Positions 10,719-22,000 of a stretch of DNA of 64,000 nt are shown piece by piece. Source of the stretch: Benincasa hispida (Eukaryota > Streptophyta > Magnoliopsida > Cucurbitales > Cucurbitaceae); contig NC_052351.1 in the NCBI RefSeq assembly GCF_009727055.1, forward strand, positions 62,100,475-62,164,474, given 5' to 3'. Position 1 is the stretch's first letter. Each line of letters opens with the position of its first letter. The notes under the pieces were generated by a model. It made no database searches. It saw nothing but the letters and a program-made list of their open reading frames with translations, and was not told the DNA's origin. The position numbers and the translations under genes are program-made.

Positions 10719-12609
10719 TGATGACTAAAAATTAATTCTTTGTCATGTTGTCATTAGGCAACTTGTTAGGTTGCCGATGACATATTTATATGTATATGTG
10801 CTTTGCGATAATAATAATATGCGATACTACGTTCTAAATGATGTATATGGTGATGCTTAGATTTTTTCGTAGTATGCGTTCGTATAGTGTTCGCGTGTCA
10901 CAAGTTTTCTTACGTAGGAACCAAGTATAATTCCAATGCAAGTTTCTTAAAGTGATCTGAGGTTGAACACGGGGATTGCGGTGATTAGTGTGATACTGAT
11001 GTGGTATATGGACCGGTAAACAAAATGAATAATGAATTGGTTTGAGAAAAGTAAAATGCGATAAGCAGTAAAATGCGATAACAAAGTAAAGCGATGATAA
11101 ATAAATTGAGGTAGAGTAAATTACGATGATAAGTAAAGTGCGGTGAAATAAATTGTGGTGATAAAATAAATGAATAAATGATTAAATATACAAGTTGAGG
11201 ACTGGCTGTGAAGATGTGCAAAAGTATATGATGAATGCGGTGGCAAGTCTTGTGAAATGAGTCAAAAAGAGAATGGGTTGAGGGAAAGGACATCGCAAGT
11301 TCATCAATCTTGTTGACGATGTAACTAAGGTTCCGCTTTCCCTTGACTTACACCTTTCAGTGATCGGCCGCGTTCCCAAATGTCTATGGTAAAACAGGGA
11401 TGAACGTGGTGAACGCAAGGTTGTTTCCATCTCTGGAAATACTTCTTTTTGCTTTAGTTAACGCATTATTCCAACCTTCTTTTGAGAGGCAGAATAACAT
11501 CTTCACTTCTGCTCTCACAAGTGAAGAGACTGCTGAGCACGCATTAACTAGACTTGGCCGATTTCTTCAACAAAGATTAACTTACTCGCTTAATCCTTCC
11601 CGTTTACCCTGGGGGATTAGTTACACATGATGAAGAAAATGGATGATGAATGTATGGAGAAGAACAGAGAAATGACGATGAATACGATAATGATATTAAA
11701 ATTTAGAGATATGCGTTTGTTACAGATAGTGAATGAAAGATTAGAGATGAACACAGTAGACGAATAGAAAATGAGAACAAATACAGAAAGAGTGTCAATG
11801 TCTTAATACGGATCCCGATCGGAGATGATTTGCTTGTCGGCATGTGGTAGGAATGGCATGGAGAATTTCCCTCTCAGGCTTGTTTTCTAGGTAGTAGTGA
11901 TCTTTTGCACAGAGCTTCTTCTTCGGGAATGGAAATAATTGCTTGCTTCAGAGACTTACCTCTCGGTCTTGTCTTGTCTTTCTCCCCAAATTTCTATAAA
12001 TTGTCTCTTCAGACCAGCCTCCTTTCTTTGAATTTGATGTAGCTATTTATAGACCTTGGTACCTTCTGCATCAGTGGTCCCGCTCTGAAAAGCTGATAAT
12101 TCCTGCCATGGCTTGGTGGAAACGTCTGCTCTGCTCCACATTCAATTTTTTAGAATCATACAACAGAAAAGCTGTACAATGTCAGAAGTCCTTGCGAATG
12201 CGTCGCTCTTTACATCTACGATCGATTGTTGCATGCGATGTAATTTTTTTCATCTTTTATCGATTACCACATGTGGTGGAAATGCGTTGATCGTTTGAGT
12301 CCATGATCGATCGTCGCATGCGTTGCAATTGCGTTGTTCATTTTCGTTCTCGATTGACTGCCGCATGCAATGCGAATGCGTTGTTCTTTTTGTCCTCGAG
12401 TGATTGTCGCATCCGGTGACCTGTTTCCTACAAAAAAAAGACTTAGACATTCCATTTTGTCATCGCAATGGGGTTAGCGTGTGTGCTTACGACACTACAA
12501 TTTTTGCGTTTCTAAGCCAATTTCTATACGGTCGATGCAACTTTTCCCTCTTTTTGCCGTGTAATCTAAATAAAATGGTATAAATAACTTGTATTTCTAC
12601 AAGTTATCA
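10719..12609 (-). repeat. 5' LTR of Gypsy element M
   Basis: Near copy of 2050-3923. On the minus strand it starts with TG at 12609 and the terminal hairpin (12584-12607). A TATA-like CTATAAATAGC lies opposite 12042-12052, a plausible promoter for the minus-strand transcript. It ends at 10719 next to the PBS. Confidence 0.88.
12584..12607 (-). other. LTR-terminal hairpin, right LTR of element M
   Basis: Perfect 10-bp inverted repeat ATAACTTGTA / TACAAGTTAT with a 4-base loop (GAAA on the element's strand), identical to 3898-3921 and 46258-46281. Confidence 0.85.
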
Positions 12610-12614
12610 TTTGG

Positions 12615-13060
12615 CCTTGAGACACCTTTGCTTGTGTCCCCGTATGGATGGCATTTTCATGAATTTTTACTCAAAATCCAAAAATGGATAAGATTGCTTT
12701 ATTTTTTTCCCCAAATCGGTTTTTTCCTACGGTTTAGCCCATTGGAGCGGAACTCTATAACCTAAAATGGAGGGTTACACTTACAAGAAAATGTTAAGTT
12801 AGCATTTTTTGGATTAAACAATGGTGATTAATAATTATAGGAATAAGAGTTATTTTGCTATAATAACTAACTGAGATTATCTCAATTCAGTGAAGGGGTA
12901 ACTGATTGCCCTACGGTGGCTTTTACCTTGCACATTGAAGCATCATTGTAAATAGATGTCACATAGGGTACATAGTTTTTGTTAAATTGATTGGTTGTTT
13001 AAATGGGTAATGTGTTTAGTAACTAATATAAATAAATTGTATGTTTTCATAAATTTCATT
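12615..13060 (+). other. Leader of Copia A, continued after the M insertion
   Basis: Resumes with CCTTGAGACACCTTTGCTTG, the second copy of the box already seen at 1889-1940. It also contains the 'cctacggt' segments and the AGTGAAGGGG...CCCTACGGTGG block shared with D (38400-38750). No ORF. Confidence 0.75.
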
Positions 13061-13920
13061 ATGATGAGTGCTACTTTAAACCTTCATTCCATTGATAAGT
13101 TAAATAGTGATAATTATACAAGCTGGAAAAATACTATCAATACTATACTAATTATCGATGACTTGCGATTCTTCCTGGTTGAGGAGTGTCCTCAAGCCCC
13201 AACTGCCAATGCATCCCAAAATGTTTGGGAGGCATTTGAGCAATGGGTTAAGGTGAATGAAAAGGCTAGAGTGTATATCTTTGCTAGCTGTCTGAAGTTT
13301 TAGCCAAGAAGCATGAGCCCATGCTCATGATCTGTGAGATCATGGAGTCCTTGAGGGGAATATTTGAACAACTATCCACACAACTCAAGCACGACGCTCT
13401 CAAGTTCATCTTCAATGTTCGGATAAAATTAGAGAAGTTAGTTCGTGAACATGATGATCCACTTTAAAATTGTTGAGATGAATAGGTTTATCATCGATGA
13501 GGCTAGTCAGGTTAGATTCATCTTGGAAACTTTACCTGAAACTTTTCTTCAGTTCGTAATAATGCTATCATGAATAAGCTTGAATACAACTTGACTACCC
13601 TGCTCAATGAGCTATAGACTTACCAGTCCTTGATGAAAGTCAAGGAACAGAAGGGTGTGGCAAACATTGTCTCATCCTCCAAAAAGTTCCACAAAGGTTC
13701 AACCTCTAGAAGGAAGTCAGTACATTCTTCTTTCGACACCAAAAAGTGGAAGAGGAAGAAAGGAGGTCAAGGGAAAGCTAACCTTGTTGTTGCCCATAAA
13801 GGGAAGAAGGCCAAGGCTGCAAAGGAATATGTTTCCATTGCAACCAGGAGGGACACTAGAAGAGGAATTGTCCCAAATATTTGGCAGAAAAGAAGAAGGC
13901 TAAACAAGGTAAATATGATT
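13061..13920 (+). pseudogene. gag: Gag of Copia element A (broken)
   Basis: ATG at 13061 opens a frame to 13303 with the Copia gag start: KLNSDNYTSWKNTINTIL, DDLRFFLVEECPQAP and KVNEKARVYIFAS. The frame then breaks, but homology continues (LAKKHEP, IMESLRG, MNKLEYNLTTLLNEL) to a basic linker (KGSTSRRK, KKWKRKKGG) and a CCHC zinc knuckle CFHCNQEGH.KRNCP near 13830-13875, in which a stop codon follows the His. Gag would package the element RNA. Several stops and frameshifts make it non-functional. Confidence 0.88.
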
Positions 13921-14477
13921 AATTTATGTTGGAAACTTGTTTAATGGAGAATGATGATTATGCCTAGATAATTGATTCATGTGCCACTAACCATGTTTAT
14001 TCTTCATTTCAGGGAATTAATTCCTAGCGGCAGCTAGAGACTAGTGAGATGATGATAAGAGTTTGAACTGGGCAAGTTGTCTCAGTTATGACAATGGGAG
14101 GACTCTGTTTATGTTTACAAAAATCATATATTTTGTTAGATAATGTATATGTAGTTTCTGATTTAAAAAGAAAATTGATTTATATAAAATGTTTGTTAGA
14201 ACAATCATATAGTTTAAATTTTATAGTGAATAAATCATTTATTTACAAAAATGGTGTTGGAGTTTAAATTTTATAGTGAATAAAGTGTTTATTTACAAAA
14301 ATGGTGTTGATATTTTTTTTTTTTTTTTAAAACTTAGAGAGTAATCTTTATATGCTAAGGCCGTTAGCATCTAAGGCTCTTCTTAATACTGAAATGTTCA
14401 AAACTGTTGTAACTCAAAACAAAAAAGAAAAAGTTTCTTCTTAAGAAAATGTCCAACTTTGACACTTACTATTAGGT
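13921..14477 (+). pseudogene. Protease and GAG-pre-integrase region of Copia A (broken)
   Basis: LETCLMENDDYA then IIDSCATNHV near 13927-13995 is the Copia aspartic protease site, normally DSGATNH; here the glycine codon reads as Cys, and stops flank it. Downstream, LLDNVYVV and LKRKLI match the pre-integrase segment. A 50-bp tandem duplication (14211-14310) disrupts it further. The next conserved segment (the L-G-H-I of the integrase zinc finger) is split by the solo LTR at 14478. Confidence 0.8.
14211..14310 (+). repeat. 50-bp tandem duplication
   Basis: AGTTTAAATTTTATAGTGAA occurs at 14211 and 14261. The 50-base units differ by only a few bases. Confidence 0.9.
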
Positions 14478-16298
14478 TGAAGGGAACTGTGAAGTCCATT
14501 GTGGAAGCGAGATCGTCCCAATTTCATTTTTATAGAATAAAGTTACAGAATATTTAAATTATGCATAAAAAAAAAATTATAGCATGCTAAGGAGGGGATA
14601 AGGTAATTAGGGAAGAAAAAACAACTTACCCTTGAAGAACCAATTCTTTGCGAGATCCCTCTTTGATCCCATCACGAACTCTTCGTCTGGAACTTGATCT
14701 CCAAAATGCAACAACACAAGTTTTGGCCACTACCACAAATGTGCCTCCTATATTCTTCTTATGGGATGAGAATAAGAAGAAGTGGTGGGCTTTGCTATGA
14801 TTTTGGGAAGAGGGAGAGAATTTTGAGAGAGGGAGAAGAAAATTGTTTCTTCTCTATGTTCTTGGGAGTAATTACATAGAGATCACACAAAGACTCTCAC
14901 TTCCGTGAAGAAGATGAAGAAGATGACAAAAACTGAACTACTCATTCTTCACACATGTCTGATTGAGAGAAAATTAGAGAGAGGGAGTTGTAACTCACTC
15001 TCTTTAATTTTAAAATTAAAATAAATTTAATTTAATTAATAAATCTCTATATATATAATTACTAACTTATTATATGTATATATAACAATATGTTATATCA
15101 AATATAACACATAACCTATAGTTTTCATATTGTATCAAATACAATATAACCTATAGTTTTATTTCTCTTAGTGCATGGTATTTAATATAAATCACATTTG
15201 TACTAAATTTAATTATATGAATCTCAATCATATAATTAGTATTTGAATCACATTCAAATACTTAATTCCTCTAAAAATGAACTTTATACTATAATGTATC
15301 AAATAAATTATATTAATTATATCATATATAATTAATTCTCTCAATTAATTTGAACAATTAAAATTAATCCAAAATTAGTTCTCAATAATCCATGTTGAGC
15401 TACAGAGGGGACCTTATGGACATGTAGATTGAAGCTCTAATGGTACTTGAACAATTAATTAAACTTCTTTAATTAAATTATTCAACATCCATTAACTACC
15501 TGTCACTCCACTAAAGACCGAAAATTGTACTCTTCGCACTATAGATATATTTCTCTGTCTATTGGATATAATCCATCAATAGAGCATTGACCTTTCACAA
15601 ATTGCTCGTAAGTATATGTGGGTCAAAATTACCATTTTGCCCCTGTAGTTACATCTAACTCCTTAAGTACCACTAATCCATCTAATGAACAATAAATCAT
15701 AGTCCAACTATTACCAAATCCCTCTCGGGCCAAGAGACGGTGTGGCCACATTGTTCAAGCCCCGAAATCAACCCTTAAGGGAGCCATTTATCTACTTACC
15801 CCGATATTGGGTAATAAGTGAATTTTGTCTTGTGTAGCTGTGTTCCCAGCTCCTCAATCAGACGAATCCCCAAAATGGTAGGCATATTGAGTCAGCGATC
15901 TAGTCACTCTCACCTATTTAATTCAAAGGGCTAACTTCATAGGCTTGTTCACAACACACTCTTTGTATAGTATACCCCCGCTCACATATCTCCACATGAT
16001 GGATCAGGATCAAATCATTTGTTGTACTTTACAACACTTGTATATCTACAAAGCGAGCCGTAACAGTAGTGTCACCAGAATGAGGTACCCAACCTTATCA
16101 TTTAGGTTATCATTTAAACATGATCCACCTGTATGTCTCTACATACATGTTTAAATTACATAGAATAACCTAGGATCTTTGTTTATTGGATTGAGTGTAT
16201 GCTCATAAAATAACAATTATTTTAGTAATAACAATTTGTTTATACAAAGTTTACAAACTATGAGAATACAAGAGAGATTTAGGACACCAATCTCAACA
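14478..16298 (-). mobile_element. Solo Copia LTR N, inserted in pol of element A
   Basis: 1821 bp with TG at 14478 and CA at 16298, flanked by identical 5-bp TAGGT at 14473-14477 and 16299-16303. Removing it rejoins the integrase zinc-finger segment (TTAGGT then CACATTCATCTC, coding LGHIHL). Its content parallels the other minus-strand LTRs S, F, J and K: the 'aggacaccaat...aaca' terminus, the 'ctctcacc' block and AT-rich U3. There are no internal genes, so it formed by LTR-LTR recombination. Confidence 0.93.
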
Positions 16299-16303
16299 TA
16301 GGT

Positions 16304-17310
16304 CACATTCATCTCAATAGGATTGAGAGATTAGTTAAGCACGAACTTCTATGTGAGTTAGAAGAAAATTGTTTACCTGTATGTGTGTCATGCCTTGAAA
16401 GCAAAATGACTAAAAGACCTTTTACTGAAAAAGGTCACAGAGCCAAAGAATATTTAGAACTTGTACATTCGGATCTTTGTGGTTCTATGAATGTTAAGGC
16501 AAGAGGACAGATTGAATATTTCATCACCTTCACAGATGATTATTCAAGGTACGAGTATGTTTAATTAATGTAATATAAGTCTGAAGCCCTTGAAAAATTC
16601 AAGGAATACAAAGCTGAAGTTGAAAATGCGCTGAGTGAAATAATAAAGACGCTTTGATCTGATCGAGTTGGAGAGTATATGGATTTAAAATTCCAAGACT
16701 ATTTAATAGAACAGGAAATTGCATACCAACTCTTGGAACTTAGTACACCTTAGTAGAATGATGTATCAAAAAGGAGAAATCGAACCTTGTTCGACATGGT
16801 TCGGTCTATTATTAGTTATGCTTATTTGCTTGATTAGTTGTATGATTATGTAGTATAGATTGTAACCTATATTTTGAATTATGTTCCATCTAAAAGTGTT
16901 TCTGAAATACCCTTGGAATTATGAAATGGTCATAATAGTAGTTTATGCCATTTCAGGATTTGGGGTTGCCCAGCACACATGCTTGTGGCTAATCCTAAGA
17001 AATTGGAACCTCGTTCAAAATTGTACCTATTTATAAGTTACCCTAAAGGAATGAGAGGTGGTTACTTTTACAATCCTAAAGATAATAAAATGTTTGTGTC
17101 GATAAACACTACATTTTTAGGAGAGAACCATATTAGGGAGCACAAACTGTGCAGTAAGATAGTATTAAATGAACTTTCCAACAAAACCACTAAACCTTCA
17201 ACAAGAGTTGTTGAAGAGCCTAGTACATCAACAAGAGTTGTTAATGTTGGTTCATCTAGCAGATCACATCCACGTCAATCGTTGAGGGAGCCTCGACGTA
17301 ATGGAGGATT
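16304..17310 (+). pseudogene. Integrase of Copia A (broken)
   Basis: After the solo LTR the frame carries HIHLNRIERLVK, then CVSCLESKMTKRPF (HHCC zinc finger), then the catalytic core with VHSDLCGSMNV (first Asp) and FTDDYSRY (second Asp). The third acidic region (expected NGVAE) is degraded to NDVSKRRNRTL. Many stops interrupt 16560-16860. From 16979 a clean stretch encodes the C-terminal part: NPKKLEPRSKLYLF, NKMFVSINTTFLGE, and a low-complexity STRVV linker. Confidence 0.85.
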
Positions 17311-18450
17311 TTGAACCTGCCTATTCATTATATGGGTTTAACAGAAACCCTAGTCGTCACATCTGATGGAAAAGTTAAGGAACCATTGTCTTATAAACAG
17401 TCAATGGAGGATGTAGACAATGATGAATGGATCAAAGCTATGGATCTCGAAATGGAGTCTATGTACTTCAATTCATTTTGGGATCTTGTAGACCAATTTG
17501 ATAGTGTAAAACCTATAGGTTGCAAATGGATTTACAAGAGAAAAAAGGGTATAGATGGTTAGGTGCAAACCTTCAAAGCTAAACTAGCGATAAAGGGTTA
17601 TACCCAGGTTGAGGGAGTTGACTATGAGGAGACTTTCTCACCTGTTGTCATGTTAAATTCTATCTGGATACTCCTATCCATTGCCTCATATTATGACTAT
17701 GAAATTTGACAAATGGACGTCAAGACTGCTTTTTCTAAATGGTAATCTTGAGAAGACCATTTACATGCAATAACTAGAGGGATTCATCACCCAGGGTCAA
17801 GAACAAAAATTTTGCAAGCTAAATCTGTCCATTTATGTACTGAAATAAGCTTATGATTTTTAAAATATAAGGTTTGATACTGAGATTGAATCTTTTGGCT
17901 TTAATCAAAATGTTGATATACCTTGTGTATACAAGAAAATCATTAACAATTCAGTGCCTTTCTTAATGTTATATGTAAATGATATCCTACTCATTGGGAA
18001 TGATGTAGGTCTACTGATTGATATAAAATTATGGTTGGCGACCCAATTCCAAGTGAAAGATTTGGGGGAGGCGCAATTTATTCTCGGTAATCAGATCAGG
18101 GATCGTAAGATCAAATCATTAGCCTTGTCTCAGGCATCATACATTGACAAGCTGCTTGTCAAGTATTCAATGCAAAACTCCAAAAAAGGTTTGCTACCTT
18201 TCAAGCACAGAGTTCTCTTGTCCAAGGAACAGTATCCCAAGACACCTCAAAAAGTTGAGAAGATGAGATGGATCCCCTATGCATCGACTATTGGTAGCTT
18301 GATGTTTGCAATGTTATGTACTAGACCTGACATTTGCCATGTAGGGGGGATAGTTAATAGATATCAATCTAATACATGATTAGATCACTGGACCGCAGTT
18401 AAAACAATCCTTAAGTATCTTAGGACAATGAGGGACTACATACTTGTGTA
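17311..18450 (+). pseudogene. Reverse transcriptase of Copia A (broken)
   Basis: Open to 17562 with YKQSMEDVDNDEWIKAM and KPIGCKWIYKRK, then a stop in place of a Gln codon. Palm motifs follow in shifting frames, and from 17954 to 18379 LYVNDILLIGNDVG, where the catalytic YVDD has become YVND, so even a repaired frame would lack one metal-binding Asp. KDLGEAQFILGNQI, LALSQASYIDKLL and PYASTIGSLMFAMLCTRPDI are also clear. Confidence 0.88.
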
Positions 18451-18950
18451 TGGGTCTAGGGATTTGATCCTTATAGGATACACTGACTCTGATTTTCAAA
18501 CTGATAGGAATTCTAGAAAATCCATTTCAGAATCAGTGCTTACTCTTAATAAAGAAGCTGTAGTCTAGAGAAGCACTAAGTAGGGGCACATTGCTGACTC
18601 CACTATAGAGGCAGAATATGTAGTGGCTTGTGAAGCTACCAAGGCATTTGTTTGGCTTAGGAAATTCTTTATTGATCTGGAAATTGTTTCAGACATATCA
18701 AGTCTCACCACTCTTTAATGTGATAATAATGGTGCTGTGGCTAATTCAAAGGAATCCAAAAGTCACAAGCGTGGAAAGCACATTAACTGAAAGTATCATT
18801 TGATACAGAAGATTATGCATAGAGGGGACGTAATAGTCATAAAATCCGCTTGCACAACGTTGCTGAATCCATTTATGAAGGCCCTCACAACTAAAGTGTT
18901 TGAGGGTCACCTGAAGAATCTAGTTTGTGAGATAGGGCATATTTAGTTTA
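18451..18950 (+). pseudogene. RNase H of Copia A (broken)
   Basis: GYTDSDFQTDRNSRKSISES, ADSTIEAEYVVACEATK, NNGAVANSKESKSHKRGKHIN and NPFMKALTTKVFEGHL match the Copia RNase H domain with stops between them. It ends just before the polypurine region. Confidence 0.85.
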
Positions 18951-19053
18951 TGGCATGTGGGAGATTTTACTGGACGCGTATTATATGTCCTAGTTTCTTG
19001 TTTTTTGTACTATGTACTGGATTGTACTTTTATTATGTACACCCCATTAGCTT

Positions 19054-19070
19054 AAAGACAAGCGGGAGAT
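19054..19070 (+). other. Polypurine tract of Copia A
   Basis: AAAGACAAGCGGGAGAT lies directly before the 3' LTR start and matches the AAGTGGGAGAT tract seen in H (55155-55165) and, reversed, in F. Confidence 0.75.
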
Positions 19071-22000
19071 TTTTGGGGTTGATGCCATAAATCTGGTGAT
19101 CTTGTAGTTTGTAATTGTATTGTATAAACTTTTTATTTATCTAATAAAATATGAGGTATTTTATTCGACATTTAGTTGCATTAACTCATAAAAATCAATA
19201 AACTAAGATCCAGGGTTATCTTCTGTAACTTAAACATGTATGTGAAGGCATATAGGTGGATTATGCTTAAGTGATAACCTAAATGGTCTATAGTGGATGA
19301 ATAAAATTGGATACCTTATCCTTGTGACACTATGAATACAACTTGCTTTGTAGTTGTTACAATTGTTGTAAAGTGCTACAGAGGATCTAATCCCGATCAT
19401 TCATGTAGAAACGTGTGAGCAGGGGAATTCTATACCAAAATTTTGTATAAGATTGGACAATGAAATGAATAGTCTCTTTGTATAACAACGTTGCTAGTAG
19501 AGACTTACATTTCATCAAGATTAGGATAGGTGACTTGACCTGAATCATGAGTGAGTTGTAAACTCCTGCCTATGAAGGAAATCTTTTGATTTGCATGGGT
19601 GAGAGTAACCAGTTTCGCTGACTCAATATGACTACCATTTTGGGGATTTGTCTGATTGAGGAGCTCGGAACGCAGCTACACAAGAAGAAATTCACTCATT
19701 CCCTACTGCTATGATAAGTAGAGAAGTTACTCTTTTAAGAGCTAGTTCCGGAGCTTGAACAATGTTGCCCCACAATCTCTCCTGGCCTAATAATGGGCAG
19801 AAATGCACGTTATTACAGTGCTAAGTTATTAAAAAATGAAGGTTTGCGTTGATAAAATATGTAAGATTGCGTCCAAAAAGCATTAAGTTCATAACATTGC
19901 GGTCACATGCGTCCATCGCATGAAAACAGTTAACTTGTGTATTTTTCTGCAGAATATGCGTTGACGCAAGGCGAAAAATGCGATCACAAGAAATCAATGG
20001 TCGAACGCAACGTCTGCTGAAGAAGGATTACCGCATAGATATGGCGCAACTTGGTGGGCGCATCTGGGCGAAAAGTATAATAAATCATGATGGGACAGAA
20101 AGCTGATGACGGTCGAGTCCGAATTAAGTTGACAAGCCACTAATGAACTATTGTAGCAAGTACACTAAGATTTTTGGTGACAAATATTCGGCGCATCAGA
20201 TAGAGAATTAATGTCATCCCATCAGTGCAATCATGAGAGAGAAGATGCCTTTCACCCTGAAGCTCTATAAATACCGAAAGAAACCTTTAGTAAAGGAGTT
20301 CGAATAGTTAGAGAATTTTCCCTTAGATAGAATAGCCTTGTTCATAGTTTTCCTTTTTACTTAGAAGGTGGAGCGAGAGAAGGGAAGAGACGCTGGAAGA
20401 TCGCTCTGGGCAACTCGAGAGAGAACCTAGAGGCATGGGAAGCAGAAAGAGGGCCGACTCTCGCGAGAGTGAGACTATCTTTTGAACAGAGTAGAAAAGA
20501 CAGTGTAAAAGCCTTGGGAAGCAAGAGATTGCTACCAGGCTCTTTATTCTCATCTTGCATTGTTATTTTGTATTTCAACTCTATGTTTATAAAATGGAAC
20601 TTGCTATTCTACATCTACTCACTCTCTTAAAAGCACGCATGAGTAGCTAAATTTATCGAATGGGTTGAGAAGAAGTAAGCTAACATGACCTAGGATCTTC
20701 ATTGCATGTGATTATCTTGTTTTATGCTGTGCCCAACACCCCTTTAGAGATACTTGAGAGAGAGTCTAAAGAAAGAACCTAAGACTTGAGAGAGCTAGGT
20801 TAGAATCTAGACTCGAGAGAGCAAGATTAGATCTGCATAAGCGAGAGATAAGAACTTAGAGATAAGCTCTGTTTGCCAACATGCATCACATGTACCCTAG
20901 AGATAGGTTATGATATTGTGGTCACCTTATTTTTGTGTGTGTCATGTTGTCATCGTATAAATAAGAATAGAGGCTTATGTGTAGGTCTTATAGGCTTATC
21001 ACTTATATTGCATGCGTTCTAAACTTAGAAGCTATAGCATTTGCGTTGAGAGATGACTCGCTATTGTATGTGTGTTGCATGATCGCATAACATGAATGCA
21101 TAACATGAACGCATCCTAGGAAGTGTTAGTTGAAACCCTTCTCAACCCATTCCCCTGCATATTCATCGCATCTTCTGTATTATCAACTCTTTTCATAACT
21201 CCACTACGTAGATTTATTTTATACTGCAAACAACAACCCAAAACAACTATTTGATTTATTGGTTATCGCAAAGTCTTCTTAGAAATTATCACTACATATC
21301 ATTTTCCCTAGTCCTTGAGTTCGACCCTGGACTTACCAGGAAACTCAATGGGATTTATACTTGGATTCCACTGAGAAAACTTATTACTCAATGCATTTTC
21401 ATCACCGCATTTCATTCCATTGTTTCATCACATAAAATAACGCACCATGGCTCAAGAGGGGTTCGATTATAGTTGGACTATAACTTATTGCTCATTAAAG
21501 GGATGAGTGGCACTTAAGAAGTTAGATGTAACTATATAGGCGAAACGGTAATTTTGGCTCAATTGTACTTACAAGCAATTTGTGAAGGGTCAACACATTG
21601 TTGATTGATTATATTTAATGAATACAACAATTTATCTATAGTGCGAAGAGTGTAGCTGTCGGTGTTTAGTGGAGTGATCGATGGTTAATGGAAGTTGATT
21701 AATTTAATTAAAGAGTTTAATTAATTAATCAAATATCATTGGAGTTTCAATCTAAAGGTCTATAAGGTCCCCTTATTAGCTTAATTGGGATTAAAGAGAA
21801 TGAAATTATTTTGGATTGATTTGAATTGTTCATATTAAAAAAGAGAATTAATTATATAAGATATAATTAATACAATTTTTATATATATATAATATAAAGT
21901 TTTATTTGAGAGAAAATGAATATTTGAATATGGTTCAAATATTAAAATTAATATGAATTTGATTCATATTAAACACTATAGATTAAATGAGAGAATATTA

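Larger units (their letters stand above)
2050..12609 (-). mobile_element. Nested Ty3/Gypsy-type (Athila/Tat-like) LTR retrotransposon M with gag and an accessory ORF but no recognisable pol
   Basis: A complete element of about 10.56 kb on the minus strand. It has two LTRs of about 1.9 kb (2050-3923 and 10719-12609), an Asp-tRNA-type PBS inside the right LTR, a G-rich polypurine tract (AAATTTGGGGGG) inside the left LTR, a gag gene and a second long ORF. Flanks CTCGG (2045-2049) and TTTGG (12610-12614) look like a 5-bp target duplication with two C-to-T changes. Joining the flanks restores the leader of Copia A, which matches the same stretch in element D near 38385-38450. I found no RT, RNase H or integrase motifs between the LTRs, so it probably moved in trans. 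The LTRs still align over long stretches but carry many differences. Superfamily is inferred from the PBS, PPT and gag. Confidence 0.9.

Noticed and set aside
20323..20578. Minus-strand Ser/Leu-rich ORFs inside solo LTR O1
   Set aside because: Antisense to the LTR transcript downstream of its TATA box; not open in O2.
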